Source: Methanoculleus chikugoensis
GTDB lineage: Archaea > Halobacteriota > Methanomicrobia > Methanomicrobiales > Methanoculleaceae
Direction: 5' to 3'
DNA: 64,000 nucleotides
Assembly (NCBI RefSeq): GCF_019669965.1
Contig: NZ_AP019781.1
Coordinates: 124,001 to 188,000 of the forward strand
Under the pieces are notes generated by a model. The model worked only from the letters and a program-made list of their open reading frames with translations. It did no database searches and was not told the origin of the DNA. The stretch's first letter is position 1. The number at the start of each line of letters is the position of its first letter. Shown here piece by piece: positions 8,640-16,709 of this stretch. The translations under genes and the position numbers were made by a program.

Positions 8640-8984
8640 TCACGCAAGGGGGAGCGGCTGCAGGTTCCCGGCGGTATACTCCGCGAGGGCATCGGCCACG
8701 CTGCCGCTTCCGCGGTAGGCGTAGGCCTTGATCCCGCCCGCTTCGAGCGCTTTTGCAGCGTTCCCGCCGACCTGGCCGGTGATGATCGCCGTCGCGCCGT
8801 GCTCCGAGAAGATCTGGACCGCCCGGGGGCCGACCCCGCCCGCAGCGTCGACGAGGGGATTTTCAACCGATTCCGCGTTCCCCGTCTCCGTGTCGACGAA
8901 GACGAAGTAAGGTGCCCGGCCGAACCGCTGCTCGACCGGTGCGTCCGTGCCTGCTGCACGTGCCGTGATACCGACTATTATCAT
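8640..8984 (-). CDS. NifX/NifB-C-type (dinitrogenase FeMo-cofactor-related) protein, copy 1
   Basis: A 114-residue single-domain protein of the family that binds Fe-S or Mo-Fe-S precursors in nitrogen-fixing organisms. It shows the family pattern: VEQRFGRAPYFVFVD near residue 18, GGVGPRAVQIF near 49, and a C-terminal Gly-rich turn. In organisms without nitrogenase nearby, as here, such proteins usually accompany Mrp-type ATPases and are thought to be general metallocluster carriers. It stands first or second in the minus-strand cluster and is separated by 55 nt from the second copy. Confidence 0.87.
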   Translation of the reverse strand: MIIVGITARAAGTDAPVEQRFGRAPYFVFVDTETGNAESVENPLVDAAGGVGPRAVQIFSEHGATAIITGQVGGNAAKALEAGGIKAYAYRGSGSVADALAEYTAGNLQPLPLA

Positions 8985-9039
8985 ACACTCCGAGTATTTT
9001 TACTCATATGAGCATAATATTATGGATAGTGCACCCGCC

Positions 9040-9399
9040 TCAGTGGTGTCCGCGGCACTCGTCGCCTTCCTCGTGGTTGCAGGAACTCTTCCCCGGAGAG
9101 AGACGGCCGGCGATATAGTCCTGTGCGACGTAATCGGTGTTCCCGCTGATGCCGAGGAGAACCTGGATGCCGCTCCCGTTAAAGAGTTGAACGGCCCGCG
9201 GCCCCATTCCGCCCGCGATGATCAGGTTGACCCCGTGCCCCGCGAGAAAGACCGGGAGGCGGCCGGGTTCGTGGCCGGGGTTCGGGAGATCGTCTCTCCT
9301 GTAGATGATCGAGTCTTCGACGTCGAATATTGCGTAACCCTCACAGTGCCCGAAGTGTTCGGATACCCTGTTTCCGTCCTGTGCGATTGCTATCCTCAT
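9040..9399 (-). CDS. NifX/NifB-C-type protein with Cys/His-rich tail, copy 2
   Basis: A 119-residue protein of the NifX/NifB C-terminal family. EHFGHCEGYAIFDVED near residue 12 and GGMGPRAVQLFN near 63 are the family motifs. Unlike its neighbour it ends in a metal-ligand-rich tail (CNHEEGDECRGHH). The start ATG 9399 is preceded by GGTGAT with short spacing; a longer upstream frame lacks any similarity. As first gene of the cluster it probably sets the promoter in the 174-nt divergent gap before the Lon gene. The tail suggests metal binding (inference). Confidence 0.87.
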   Translation of the reverse strand: MRIAIAQDGNRVSEHFGHCEGYAIFDVEDSIIYRRDDLPNPGHEPGRLPVFLAGHGVNLIIAGGMGPRAVQLFNGSGIQVLLGISGNTDYVAQDYIAGRLSPGKSSCNHEEGDECRGHH

Positions 9400-9573
9400 G
9401 ATATCACCGAATTTACGCGGCCCCGTAGACGATATCGGCCGCATACAACCGTACTACACATATGCGCGAAAGAAAGTAAAACCACCCATCGTACCATCCG
9501 GTGCCGGCCCGGGGAACCTTTTTTAAGACGAAGGACACCCTGCGGTGTAAGTTGCAGAAACCTGGTGAGACTG

Positions 9574-11973
9574 ATGATTCAGCCCTTGGATATCAAAGAG
9601 TACCGGAACGTCTACGAGGCGGGAAAGGTGGAGTGCGCCAGCACCGAGGAGATGCGGCCGCTCGAGGAGATCATCGGCCAGGAACGGGCGCTCCGGGCGC
9701 TGCGGTTCGGCCTTGAGATCCGGGAGGCCGGGTTCAACGTCTACGCCGCGGGCGCTCAAGGGACCGGGCGGGTGAGAGCCGTCCGGAGTTTCCTCGACGA
9801 ACTCGCGAAGGCCAAGCCCCGGGCGAGCGACTGGGTCTACGTCCACAACTTTGAGAACCAGTACGAGCCCAACGCCGTCGCCCTCCCCGCCGGGAGAGGA
9901 ACAGAGTTTCGGGAGGACGTGAAACGGTTCATCGAGGGGGCGCGGCAGGCGCTTCCCCGGGCGTTCCAGAGCGAAGAGTATGCCAAACGGCGGGACGAGA
10001 CGCTCCAGTCGCTCCAGGGGAACAGGACGGATCTCATCGCCCGGATCAACCAGCGCGCCCAGGAGGCGGGGTTCGTCATCCAGATGAGCCCCATCGGTCT
10101 GTTGACCATCCCGGTCATCAACGGGAGGCCGGTCCCCGAGGAGGAGTTCATCAACCTTCCCGACGAGGTCCGGGCGGAGGTTCAGCGGCGACGCGAGGAA
10201 CTCAACACCGAACTGCGGAGCACGCTCCGGCAGGTGCAGGATATCGAGCGGCAGGGAGCCGAGGCGGTCACGAACTTAAACCGCGAGATCGCCCTCTACG
10301 CGATCGGCAACCTCGTCGCCGAACTCAAGGAGAAGTATGCCGGTGCCCCGGAAGTCCCCGAGTATATCGACGCCGTCCAGAACGACATCCTCGAGAACAT
10401 CCAGGTATTTCTCGGCGTCCCCGAGCAGGAGCAGGGTGTCCCGCCCCAGTTCCAGGCCTTCATGCGCGAGATTCCCTTCCGGAAGTACGAGGTGAACGTC
10501 GTCGTCGACAACGCTACGGTAAAAGGCGCGCCGGTGGTCTTCGAGCAGAACCCCACCTACCAGAACCTTCTCGGCAAGATCGAGAAGGAGGTGCAGTTCG
10601 GCATCTTCACGACCGACTTCACGATGATCCGGCCGGGCTCGCTGCATAAGGCCAACGGCGGCTACCTCGTCCTCGACATCGAAGACATCCTGCGCGCTCC
10701 GCTCTCCTGGGATGGGCTTAAGACGGCATTAAAGACCGGGGAGGCCGTCATCGAGGAACCGGGAGAGCGGATGGGGTTCATCACGGCAAAGACGATCAAG
10801 CCTGAGGCTATCCCTCTCGATATCAAGGTGTCCCTCATCGGGACGCCGATGCTCTACCACCTCCTCTACCAGTATGACCCCGACTTCAAGGAGCTCTTCA
10901 AGGTCAAGGCAGATTTCGACACCGTGATGGAGCGGAACGACGAAAACGCCAACAAATACGCCGACTTCATCTGCAACCTCGTCCGGGAGGAGAACCTCCG
11001 GCACCTCGAGCGGGAGGCGATCGCCCGGGTGATCGAGTACGGGTCGAGACTCGCCGCGGACAAGGAGAAACTCTCGACCCAGTTCTCTGCGGTCGCCGAC
11101 CTCATCCGGGAGGCGAACTTCTACGCCGTGAGCGACGGGTCTGACCGGATCGAGAGAAAACACGTCACGAAGGCGATCGAGGAGAAGATCTACCGCTCGA
11201 ACCTGATCCAGCAGAAGATCGAGGAGTACATCCGGCGGGGGATCTTCCTCATCGATACCGAGGGCGAGAAGGTCGGCCAGGTGAACGGGCTCTCGGTCAT
11301 CGGGCTCGGGGACTTCGCCTTCGGCCGGCCGTCGAAGGTGACCGCGAGCATCGGGGTCGGCCGCGAGGGGATCGTGGACATCGAGCGGGAGGCTGCGCTC
11401 GGCGGGCCGATCCACACGAAAGGCGTCCTGATCATCAGCGGCTACCTCAACAACAACTACGCGCGTGATAAGCCCCTCTCCCTCTCCGCCCGGCTGGTCT
11501 TCGAGCAGAGCTACGAGGGGATCGAGGGCGACTCGGCGTCGAGCACCGAACTCTACGCCCTCCTCTCGGCGCTCTCGGGGCTCCCCCTGAAACAGTACCT
11601 CGCCGTCACGGGTTCGGTGAACCAGAAGGGCGAGGTCCAGGCGATCGGCGGCGTGAACGAAAAACTGGAGGGGTTCTTCGAGGTCTGCAAGGCGAAAAGG
11701 CTCAACGGGAACCAGGGGGCGCTGATCCCGGCAAGCAACGTCCAGAACCTGATGCTGAAAGAGGAGATCGTCGAGGCCGCGAAGGCGGGGAAGTTCCGGA
11801 TCTACCCGGTGCGGACGATCGACGAAGGCATCGAGATCCTCACGGGTGTCCCGGCAGGCGTGCGCCGGGATGACGGCACCTATGAGGAGGGAACCGTGAA
11901 CTACCTGGTGGACCGGCGCCTCCGGGAGATGGCCGAGACGATGCGCGGGTTCCAGCCGACGACGGTGAAGTGA
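9574..11973 (+). CDS. Lon-family ATP-dependent protease (AAA_32/Lon_C type)
   Basis: A 799-residue protein with an N-terminal and central AAA-like region and a C-terminal Lon Ser-Lys protease domain. The catalytic dyad reads as Ser654 in GDSASS and Lys697 in VNEKLEG, 43 residues apart as in bacterial Lon. Walker A (GAQGTGRV, about residues 53-60) has Arg in place of the usual Lys, so nucleotide binding may be altered; relatives of this subfamily also deviate here. No membrane anchor is present, which separates it from archaeal LonB. The start is ATG 9574 with GGTGA at 9564-9568; the frame is open much further upstream but runs antisense through the NifX gene. First gene of an operon with nifS and the mutase. 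Confidence 0.9.
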   Translation: MIQPLDIKEYRNVYEAGKVECASTEEMRPLEEIIGQERALRALRFGLEIREAGFNVYAAGAQGTGRVRAVRSFLDELAKAKPRASDWVYVHNFENQYEPNAVALPAGRGTEFREDVKRFIEGARQALPRAFQSEEYAKRRDETLQSLQGNRTDLIARINQRAQEAGFVIQMSPIGLLTIPVINGRPVPEEEFINLPDEVRAEVQRRREELNTELRSTLRQVQDIERQGAEAVTNLNREIALYAIGNLVAELKEKYAGAPEVPEYIDAVQNDILENIQVFLGVPEQEQGVPPQFQAFMREIPFRKYEVNVVVDNATVKGAPVVFEQNPTYQNLLGKIEKEVQFGIFTTDFTMIRPGSLHKANGGYLVLDIEDILRAPLSWDGLKTALKTGEAVIEEPGERMGFITAKTIKPEAIPLDIKVSLIGTPMLYHLLYQYDPDFKELFKVKADFDTVMERNDENANKYADFICNLVREENLRHLEREAIARVIEYGSRLAADKEKLSTQFSAVADLIREANFYAVSDGSDRIERKHVTKAIEEKIYRSNLIQQKIEEYIRRGIFLIDTEGEKVGQVNGLSVIGLGDFAFGRPSKVTASIGVGREGIVDIEREAALGGPIHTKGVLIISGYLNNNYARDKPLSLSARLVFEQSYEGIEGDSASSTELYALLSALSGLPLKQYLAVTGSVNQKGEVQAIGGVNEKLEGFFEVCKAKRLNGNQGALIPASNVQNLMLKEEIVEAAKAGKFRIYPVRTIDEGIEILTGVPAGVRRDDGTYEEGTVNYLVDRRLREMAETMRGFQPTTVK

Positions 11974-11978
11974 CACCG

Positions 11979-13151
11979 ATGGAGCGGAAACGGTCGGTCT
12001 ACATGGACCATGCGGCGACGACACCGGTGCGGCCGGAGGTCGTCGAGGCGATGCTCCCTTACTTCTCGGAGCGATTCGGGAACCCCTCCTCGCTCTACTC
12101 CCTCGCCCGGGAGGCGAAGGAGGCGGTCGAGGAGGCGCGGGAGCGGGTGGCGGCGGCGATCGGCGCTACACCTGCGGAGATCTACTTCACCTCGGGCGGG
12201 ACGGAGGCCGACAACTGGGCGATCAAGGGAACGGCGGCGGCGAGACGAAAGAAGGGCGACCATATCATCACCTCCGCAATCGAGCACCACGCCGTCCTCC
12301 ATACCTGCCGGAGCCTGGAGAAGCAGGGCTACCGGGTCACCTACCTCCCGGTCGACGAGTTTGGCCGGGTCGACCCGGCGTCGGTCGAGGAGGCGATCAC
12401 GGACGCGACGATCCTCGTCTCGGTGATGGCCGCGAACAACGAGATCGGGACGATCCAGCCGGTCCGGGCGATCGCGGAGGTCGCGCACGACCACACAGTT
12501 CCGTTCCACACCGACGCCGTCCAGGCGATCGGGGCATTCTCGGTGGACGTGGACGAGATGGGGGCCGACCTCCTCGCCCTCTCCGCCCACAAGTTCGGCG
12601 GCCCGAAGGGGACGGGAGCCCTCTACGTCAGGAAAGGAACCCGGATCGGGACGTTCATGGACGGCGGAGCGCAGGAACGGGGCAGGCGGGCCGGAACCGA
12701 GAATGTTCCCGGGATCGTGGGGATCGGGCGGGCGATCGAACTCGCGACCGCCGGTATGCCCCGGAACGCTCCCCGGCTTGCCACGATGCGGGATCGGTTG
12801 ATCCGCGGGATCCTGGATGCGATCCCGGACACCCGCTTAAACGGCCACCCGACCGAACGGCTGGCAAACAACGTCAACGTCGCGTTCCGCTACGTCGAGG
12901 GGGAGTCGATCCTTCTCATGCTCGACGCGCTCGGGATAGCCGCCTCGACGGGGAGCGCCTGCACCTCGGCGTCGCTCGAGCCCTCGCATGTCCTGACCTC
13001 GTGCGGCCTCCCGCCGGAGCACGCCCACGGCTCGCTCCGGCTCACCCTCGGGTACGCGAACACCGGGGAAGACATCGACTACATCCTTGAAGTGCTACCC
13101 GGGATCATCGAGCGGCTGCGGGCGATCTCGCCGCTCCGGGGGGAGGCGTGA
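11979..13151 (+). CDS. nifS: cysteine desulfurase (NifS/IscS family)
   Basis: A 390-residue PLP enzyme that releases sulfur from cysteine for Fe-S cluster and thio-cofactor synthesis. MDHAATTPVRPEV opens the fold, the PLP lysine is Lys205 (SAHKFGGPKG), and the persulfide-forming cysteine is Cys328 in the mobile loop STGSACTS, which is the IscS/NifS group I arrangement. ATG 11979 lies 10 nt after GGTGA; a GTG at 11970 overlapping the Lon stop is an alternative. It is cotranscribed with the Lon-type protease and followed directly by the mutase. The nearby Mrp/NifX cluster on the other strand fits an Fe-S assembly theme. Confidence 0.93.
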   Translation: MERKRSVYMDHAATTPVRPEVVEAMLPYFSERFGNPSSLYSLAREAKEAVEEARERVAAAIGATPAEIYFTSGGTEADNWAIKGTAAARRKKGDHIITSAIEHHAVLHTCRSLEKQGYRVTYLPVDEFGRVDPASVEEAITDATILVSVMAANNEIGTIQPVRAIAEVAHDHTVPFHTDAVQAIGAFSVDVDEMGADLLALSAHKFGGPKGTGALYVRKGTRIGTFMDGGAQERGRRAGTENVPGIVGIGRAIELATAGMPRNAPRLATMRDRLIRGILDAIPDTRLNGHPTERLANNVNVAFRYVEGESILLMLDALGIAASTGSACTSASLEPSHVLTSCGLPPEHAHGSLRLTLGYANTGEDIDYILEVLPGIIERLRAISPLRGEA

Positions 13152-14486
13152 ATGGCCGGGATCTTCCGGGCCTACGATATCCGGGGGCGCTACCCGGACG
13201 AACTCGACGAGGCGACGGCACAGCGGATCGGGAACGCCTTCGTCGCGCTTCTTGCGGCGGAGCGGATCGTCGTCGGGCGGGACATGCGCCTTTCGTCGGC
13301 ATCGCTCTCCCGGGCGTTCACTCGTGGGGCGGTCGCGGCCGGGGCGGAGGTCGCCGATGCCGGCGAGGTGAGCACGCCGCTCCTCAACTACGCCGTTGCA
13401 GCCGGGGGGTTCGACGGCGGGGCGATGGTGACGGCCTCCCATCTCCCCGGGGATATGAACGGGCTCAAACTGGACCGGGAGAACGCCATCCCACTCTCCG
13501 GGGACCGGGACCTCCCTCTCCTGGAGACACGGGTCGGGGAGGAGTCAGTCGCCCGCGCCGGCGGGTCCTGCCGCCGGATCGATATGCTCGGCGACTATAT
13601 CGGGAAGGTGGCCGGGTTCGTCCGGGCGCCGAAACGCCTCACGGTCGTCGTGGATGCAGGCAACGGCATGGTGGGGCCGGAGATTCCCCGGCTCTTTGAG
13701 CGGGTCCCGGCATGGCGGCTTGTCCCGATGTATACCGAGCCCGACGGCCGGTTCCCCCACCACCACGCAAACCCGCTCGATCCGGAGACCACCCGGGAAC
13801 TGCAGGAACGGGTCGTGACCGAGGGCGCGGATATGGGGGTGGCATTCGACGGCGACGGCGACCGGTGCGGGTTCATCGACGAGCGGGGCGAGCGCGTCCG
13901 GGAAGATCTGGTGACCGGGCTTATCGCGGAGTACCTGCTCGAAGAGAACCCGGGGGCGACGATTCTCTACGACCTGCGGTCGAGCCGGGCGGTCCGCGAG
14001 GCGATCGAGCGGGCCGGGGGCCGGGGCGTGCGCTCAAGGGTCGGCCACGCCTTCATCAAGGCCGCGATGCGCGAGGAGGACGCTCTCTTTGCCGGGGAAC
14101 TCTCCGGGCACTACTACTACCGGGATATGGGGTTCACCGACAACGGCCTTCTCACGCTGGTCATGGTTGCAAACATCCTTGCCGCAAGCGGCCGGACGCT
14201 CTCTGAGCTCGTCAAACCCCTTGACCGTTACCCCTCGACGGGGGAGATCAACCTGTCGGTGAGCGATCCCGCGGCGGTGTTCGCGGTGCTTGCGGCACGC
14301 TACCGCGACGCGGAGCTTGACAGGCTCGACGGGCTGACGGCGACCTATCCCGACTGGTGGTTCAACATCCGCCGCTCCCACACCGAGCCGGTGGTGCGGC
14401 TGAACATCGAGGCGGATACGCGGAGCCTCCTTGATGAGAAGGAGCGGGAGGTGCTCGCGGCGATCCGGGAGGCCGAGGGTGCGTAA
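13152..14486 (+). CDS. phosphomannomutase/phosphoglucomutase family protein
   Basis: A 444-residue alpha-D-phosphohexomutase. Substrate entry is FRAYDIRG at residues 5-12, the phosphoserine is Ser96 in TASHLPGDMNG, the metal loop DGDGDR is at 233-238, and the distal substrate-binding loop GELSGHYYY is near residue 315. TASHLPGDMNG is close to the TASHNP form of PMM/PGM enzymes, and the sugar preference (mannose or glucose phosphates, possibly glucosamine phosphate) cannot be decided from sequence. The ATG follows the nifS stop codon with no gap, indicating an operon. A GC hairpin at about 14575-14592 after the gene may act in termination. Confidence 0.92.
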   Translation: MAGIFRAYDIRGRYPDELDEATAQRIGNAFVALLAAERIVVGRDMRLSSASLSRAFTRGAVAAGAEVADAGEVSTPLLNYAVAAGGFDGGAMVTASHLPGDMNGLKLDRENAIPLSGDRDLPLLETRVGEESVARAGGSCRRIDMLGDYIGKVAGFVRAPKRLTVVVDAGNGMVGPEIPRLFERVPAWRLVPMYTEPDGRFPHHHANPLDPETTRELQERVVTEGADMGVAFDGDGDRCGFIDERGERVREDLVTGLIAEYLLEENPGATILYDLRSSRAVREAIERAGGRGVRSRVGHAFIKAAMREEDALFAGELSGHYYYRDMGFTDNGLLTLVMVANILAASGRTLSELVKPLDRYPSTGEINLSVSDPAAVFAVLAARYRDAELDRLDGLTATYPDWWFNIRRSHTEPVVRLNIEADTRSLLDEKEREVLAAIREAEGA

Positions 14487-14935
14487 GGGCCGGATCTGCA
14501 CGGATTCGGGGGGCGGTGCGAACTGCCTACTCACGCGAAGGCGCGAAGGCGCGAAATCTGAATAGGCAGGAAACCCCCCTTCGGGGTGGGGTGGTTCACC
14601 AGCGCTGTCATTCACGGATACCGTGGATCGGGACGTTTGTCCCCGGGTGGCCGCGGATCGGGATCGCGTCGCCCCCGCTGATCCACCTACCCTTCACCGG
14701 ACGTTCTCCCCTCCGCACCGGCGCCGCCCGAGAAGGCGCCGTTAATCCATTGCTTCCGCGGGAAGAAGACGATGGCCGGCAGCCGCAACTTATAAGTATC
14801 AGATACCCCACTGTTGGCCGGCAGGCTGCAGCTTGCAACCGAAGCGGGGCCGGGTTGAGCCCCCGGAAAGAAGCCGGGATGCAACGGGCACCCGGGCCTC
14901 GAGCCGGGAAGAGAGAACCGGTAATTGATGTGGTG
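14487..14935 (+). other. 449-nt intergenic region with hairpins and a probable long leader
   Basis: No gene is supported here. At 14526-14567 a GCGAAGGC-type short repeat is enclosed by an inverted repeat (ctgcct ... aggcag), resembling the hairpin repeats at 18.1 and 26.2 kb. A C-run/TTCG/G-run hairpin follows. A TATA-like element (cttataagt) at about 14789-14797 precedes about 140 nt of very GC-rich, self-complementary sequence leading to the ATP-cone gene, so a structured 5' leader or a small RNA is possible. Confidence 0.5.
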
Positions 14936-14941
14936 ATGAGA

Positions 14942-15229
14942 ATGGCGGCACAGCAGATGGAGTCCCTGTCCTGGCAGGAGACGATGGTCCGGAAGTCGAA
15001 CAACCAGGAGGAGCAGTTCAACCCCGACAAGATCAGGAGGTCGGTGCAGAACGCCGGAGCAAGCCAGCAACTGGCGGACGAGATCACCCGGCAGATCCAG
15101 GGGAGCACGCACAGCGGGATGACGACCTCCGAGATCGACAGCAGCGTCCAGGAGACCCTCAGGCAGAAGGATATGAACGCCTACAACAACTGGATGCAAT
15201 GGAAAGAGCAGCACCAGAGTTCACGGTAA
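14942..15229 (+). CDS. stand-alone ATP-cone domain protein
   Basis: A 95-residue protein that is almost entirely an ATP-cone domain, the nucleotide-sensing module normally found on ribonucleotide reductases and NrdR. It shows MVRKSNNQEEQFNPDKIRRS near the start, a central Ala/Asp helix, GMTTSEIDSSVQETL, and a final Tyr-Asn-Asn-Trp helix in place of the usual Tyr-containing one. There is no zinc ribbon and no catalytic domain. ATG 14942 lies 4 nt after GGTGAT; an ATG at 14936 is the alternative. The upstream open frame is untranslated leader. It could be a regulator acting in trans on a reductase or transcription, but nothing nearby shows the partner. Confidence 0.75.
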   Translation: MAAQQMESLSWQETMVRKSNNQEEQFNPDKIRRSVQNAGASQQLADEITRQIQGSTHSGMTTSEIDSSVQETLRQKDMNAYNNWMQWKEQHQSSR

Positions 15230-15467
15230 GAACGTCTCAAACCTTCCCGCAGGCGGTCTTTCATACCAGGCGCCGGACGTCCGTCGGCAGGTCTGCACGG
15301 CGGACTTCCGGGCGCTGCGCCTGCCGGGATGCGGGTGCCCGCAAGAGCGCGCATAATGTTTTTATGATCAAAGAACAATATTTATATGCAGTGGGATTCC
15401 GGGATCTCCCGGATGTCTGAGATACGTGCATCATCTCCGAATTCAGGCCGGCTGCATAACAATTCTC

Positions 15468-15542
15468 GGGCCCGTAGCTTAGTCCGGTCAGAGCGCCCGG
15501 CTCATAACCGGGCGGTCGTGGGTTCGAATCCCTCCGGGCCCA
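15468..15542 (+). tRNA. tRNA with CAT anticodon (elongator Met or Ile2)
   Basis: A 75-nt cloverleaf with a 7-bp acceptor GGGCCCG/CGGGCCC, discriminator A, T-loop TTCGAAT and anticodon CAT at 15503-15505 in the loop CTCATAA. The anticodon stem is CCCGG/CCGGG and lacks the three consecutive G-C pairs of initiator tRNA, so it is elongator Met or the modified Ile2 isoacceptor; sequence alone does not decide. CCA is not encoded. A TATA-like element (atttatatg) lies at about 15379-15388. Its 3' end is echoed by fragments at 16612 and 19078. Confidence 0.96.
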
Positions 15543-15840
15543 TGTTTTCCAGGATACCATCGCCTGTAGCGTTGCGTTTTGACTGCGTGCCGTCGTTCTC
15601 TCGTATCCTGTCTGCCGCCATGACAGTTACGGATCTGCCCATACACCTGCAGGATACGGGTCCCCGATACCTGCTCCGGCCTTCGAGGGCAGCAAGACTG
15701 AGTGGTCTCGCACCAGACAACGGAGCCTCCAGGAGGTTGTGCACCGCAGGATCGCCGGCAGAAGATATTCGACGATGGAGAAGGACGTAACTATCAAAGA
15801 CACAGGGCGAAAGCAGACTATAGATGAATGAGGTGACACT
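15543..15840. other. 298-nt gap between tRNA and the MNT gene without supported genes
   Basis: Sequence immediately after the tRNA shows no convincing coding bias in any frame; the open frame spanning 15386-15790 reads straight through the tRNA and is rejected. The GAGGTGA site at 15828-15834 belongs to the downstream antitoxin gene. Confidence 0.5.
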
Positions 15841-16161
15841 GTGGCCACCGCACCGAAACCGATGAAGAAGACGCCGTCCGTCGCCAGGCTTGAGGAGATG
15901 CTGCCGGTACTCCGGGAGCGGTTCGGTGTGGTAAAGATCGGGGCCTTCGGGTCTACTGCCCGCGGCGAGGAGCGGCTTGACAGCGATGTGGATATCCTGG
16001 TCGAACTCTCGCCGGACCGCCTCACATTCCGGAACTTCACGGCACTCGCCGACTTCCTGGAGGAGTTGTACGGGCGGAAGGTCGATCTCGTCACCGTCGG
16101 AGGACTGGATCCACTCATCCAGCAGGACGTCGAGAATGAGGTGGTCTGGTGTGAAGCGTGA
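15841..16161 (+). CDS. MNT-domain nucleotidyltransferase antitoxin (MntA-like)
   Basis: A 106-residue minimal nucleotidyltransferase. The signature GSTARGEERLDSDVDILVE near residues 38-56 holds the GS motif and the two metal-binding aspartates (DSDVD). In characterised pairs the MNT protein AMPylates and silences a HEPN ribonuclease encoded just downstream. The GTG start at 15841 is preceded by GAGGTGACACT. It overlaps the start of the HEPN reading frame (16151), the classical gene order, but that HEPN frame is broken while this gene is intact. Confidence 0.88.
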   Translation: MATAPKPMKKTPSVARLEEMLPVLRERFGVVKIGAFGSTARGEERLDSDVDILVELSPDRLTFRNFTALADFLEELYGRKVDLVTVGGLDPLIQQDVENEVVWCEA

Positions 16162-16512
16162 TTCCGTCTATCTCGCCTAAATCCTGCAGGAGATGGAGTT
16201 CATCGAGACCAATTTCTCCAACCGGGCCTTCGAGGAGATCGTTGGGGACGATATGATGCAGCGATCACTTATCCGGAGCCTCGAGGTCATCGGAGAGGCC
16301 TCGAAGAACATCTCATCCGTGTCAGGGAGCGGCATCCCGGCGTTCCCTGGAGTGGCATGGCAAGGATGCGTGACCAATTGATCCACGGGTAGTTCAGCGT
16401 CCGGTGGGAACTTGTCCGGGATATGGTGCAGAACGAGGTTCCTATGGTCAAACCGGAGATACGAGCGATCCATGCAGCAGCGCTGCTCCGTGAAGAGGCA
16501 GGCGCCCGGTGA
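16151..16512 (+). pseudogene. broken HEPN-domain toxin gene (HepT-like)
   Basis: Reading from GTG 16151, the frame opens VKRDSVYLA and hits TAA at 16178-16180. It continues as ILQEMEFIETNFSNRAFEEI and the conserved IRSLEVIGEASKNI helix. A frameshift occurs around 16340-16365, after which the +1/-1 frame encodes MARMRDQLIHG with the HEPN catalytic R-x4-H motif. A TAG then falls exactly where HEPN proteins have the Tyr of HGYF. The remainder (SVRWELVRDMVQNEVP) is also recognisable to the TGA at 16512. Two stops plus a frameshift make it non-functional. Sequencing error could explain one lesion, hardly three. Confidence 0.85.
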
Positions 16513-16611
16513 AGGCGGCCGTCGAACCCGGACTTAAGATCGCAAGGAGCGAGAGCCAAAAAGCCAGCAGGATGTTCTTTCGTCCGTCTTTCGCAGTAAC
16601 TGCTATCCACC

Positions 16612-16636
16612 GGGGATTCGAATCCCTGCGGGCTCA
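16612..16636 (+). repeat. tRNA 3'-end fragment (T-arm plus acceptor strand)
   Basis: The 25 nt here match the last 25 nt of the tRNA at 15518-15542 at 21 positions by eye, including the TTCGAATCCCT T-loop and CGGG acceptor segment. There is no 5' half. This is the kind of duplicate left by integration into a tRNA 3' end (attachment site) or by decay of an old tRNA gene. Confidence 0.6.
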
Positions 16637-16709
16637 TAGATCAGGGAATACAGGATCGAGATCTATCTGATTTATTATCCGGCACGCCAACCGCTCGAAC
16701 GTCATTATC

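Noticed and set aside
7775-8959. 394-residue version of the second Mrp ATPase with an N-terminal extension
   Set aside because: The extra 111 residues are Ser/Arg low-complexity antisense of the NifX-type gene; family homology starts at the ATG at 8626.
8947-11973. 1008-residue version of the Lon-type protein
   Set aside because: The first 209 residues run antisense through the NifX-type gene and lack homology; ATG 9574 has a ribosome site.
10729-12024. 431-codon minus-strand frame
   Set aside because: Antisense of the Lon-family gene; Asp/Arg/Leu-heavy composition with no domain.
15386-15790. 134-codon frame
   Set aside because: It reads through the intact tRNA and has no coding signal.
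16193-16381. Intact 62-residue gene downstream of the MNT antitoxin
   Set aside because: It is the middle part of the broken HEPN gene, beginning after an in-frame stop and ending at a frameshift.
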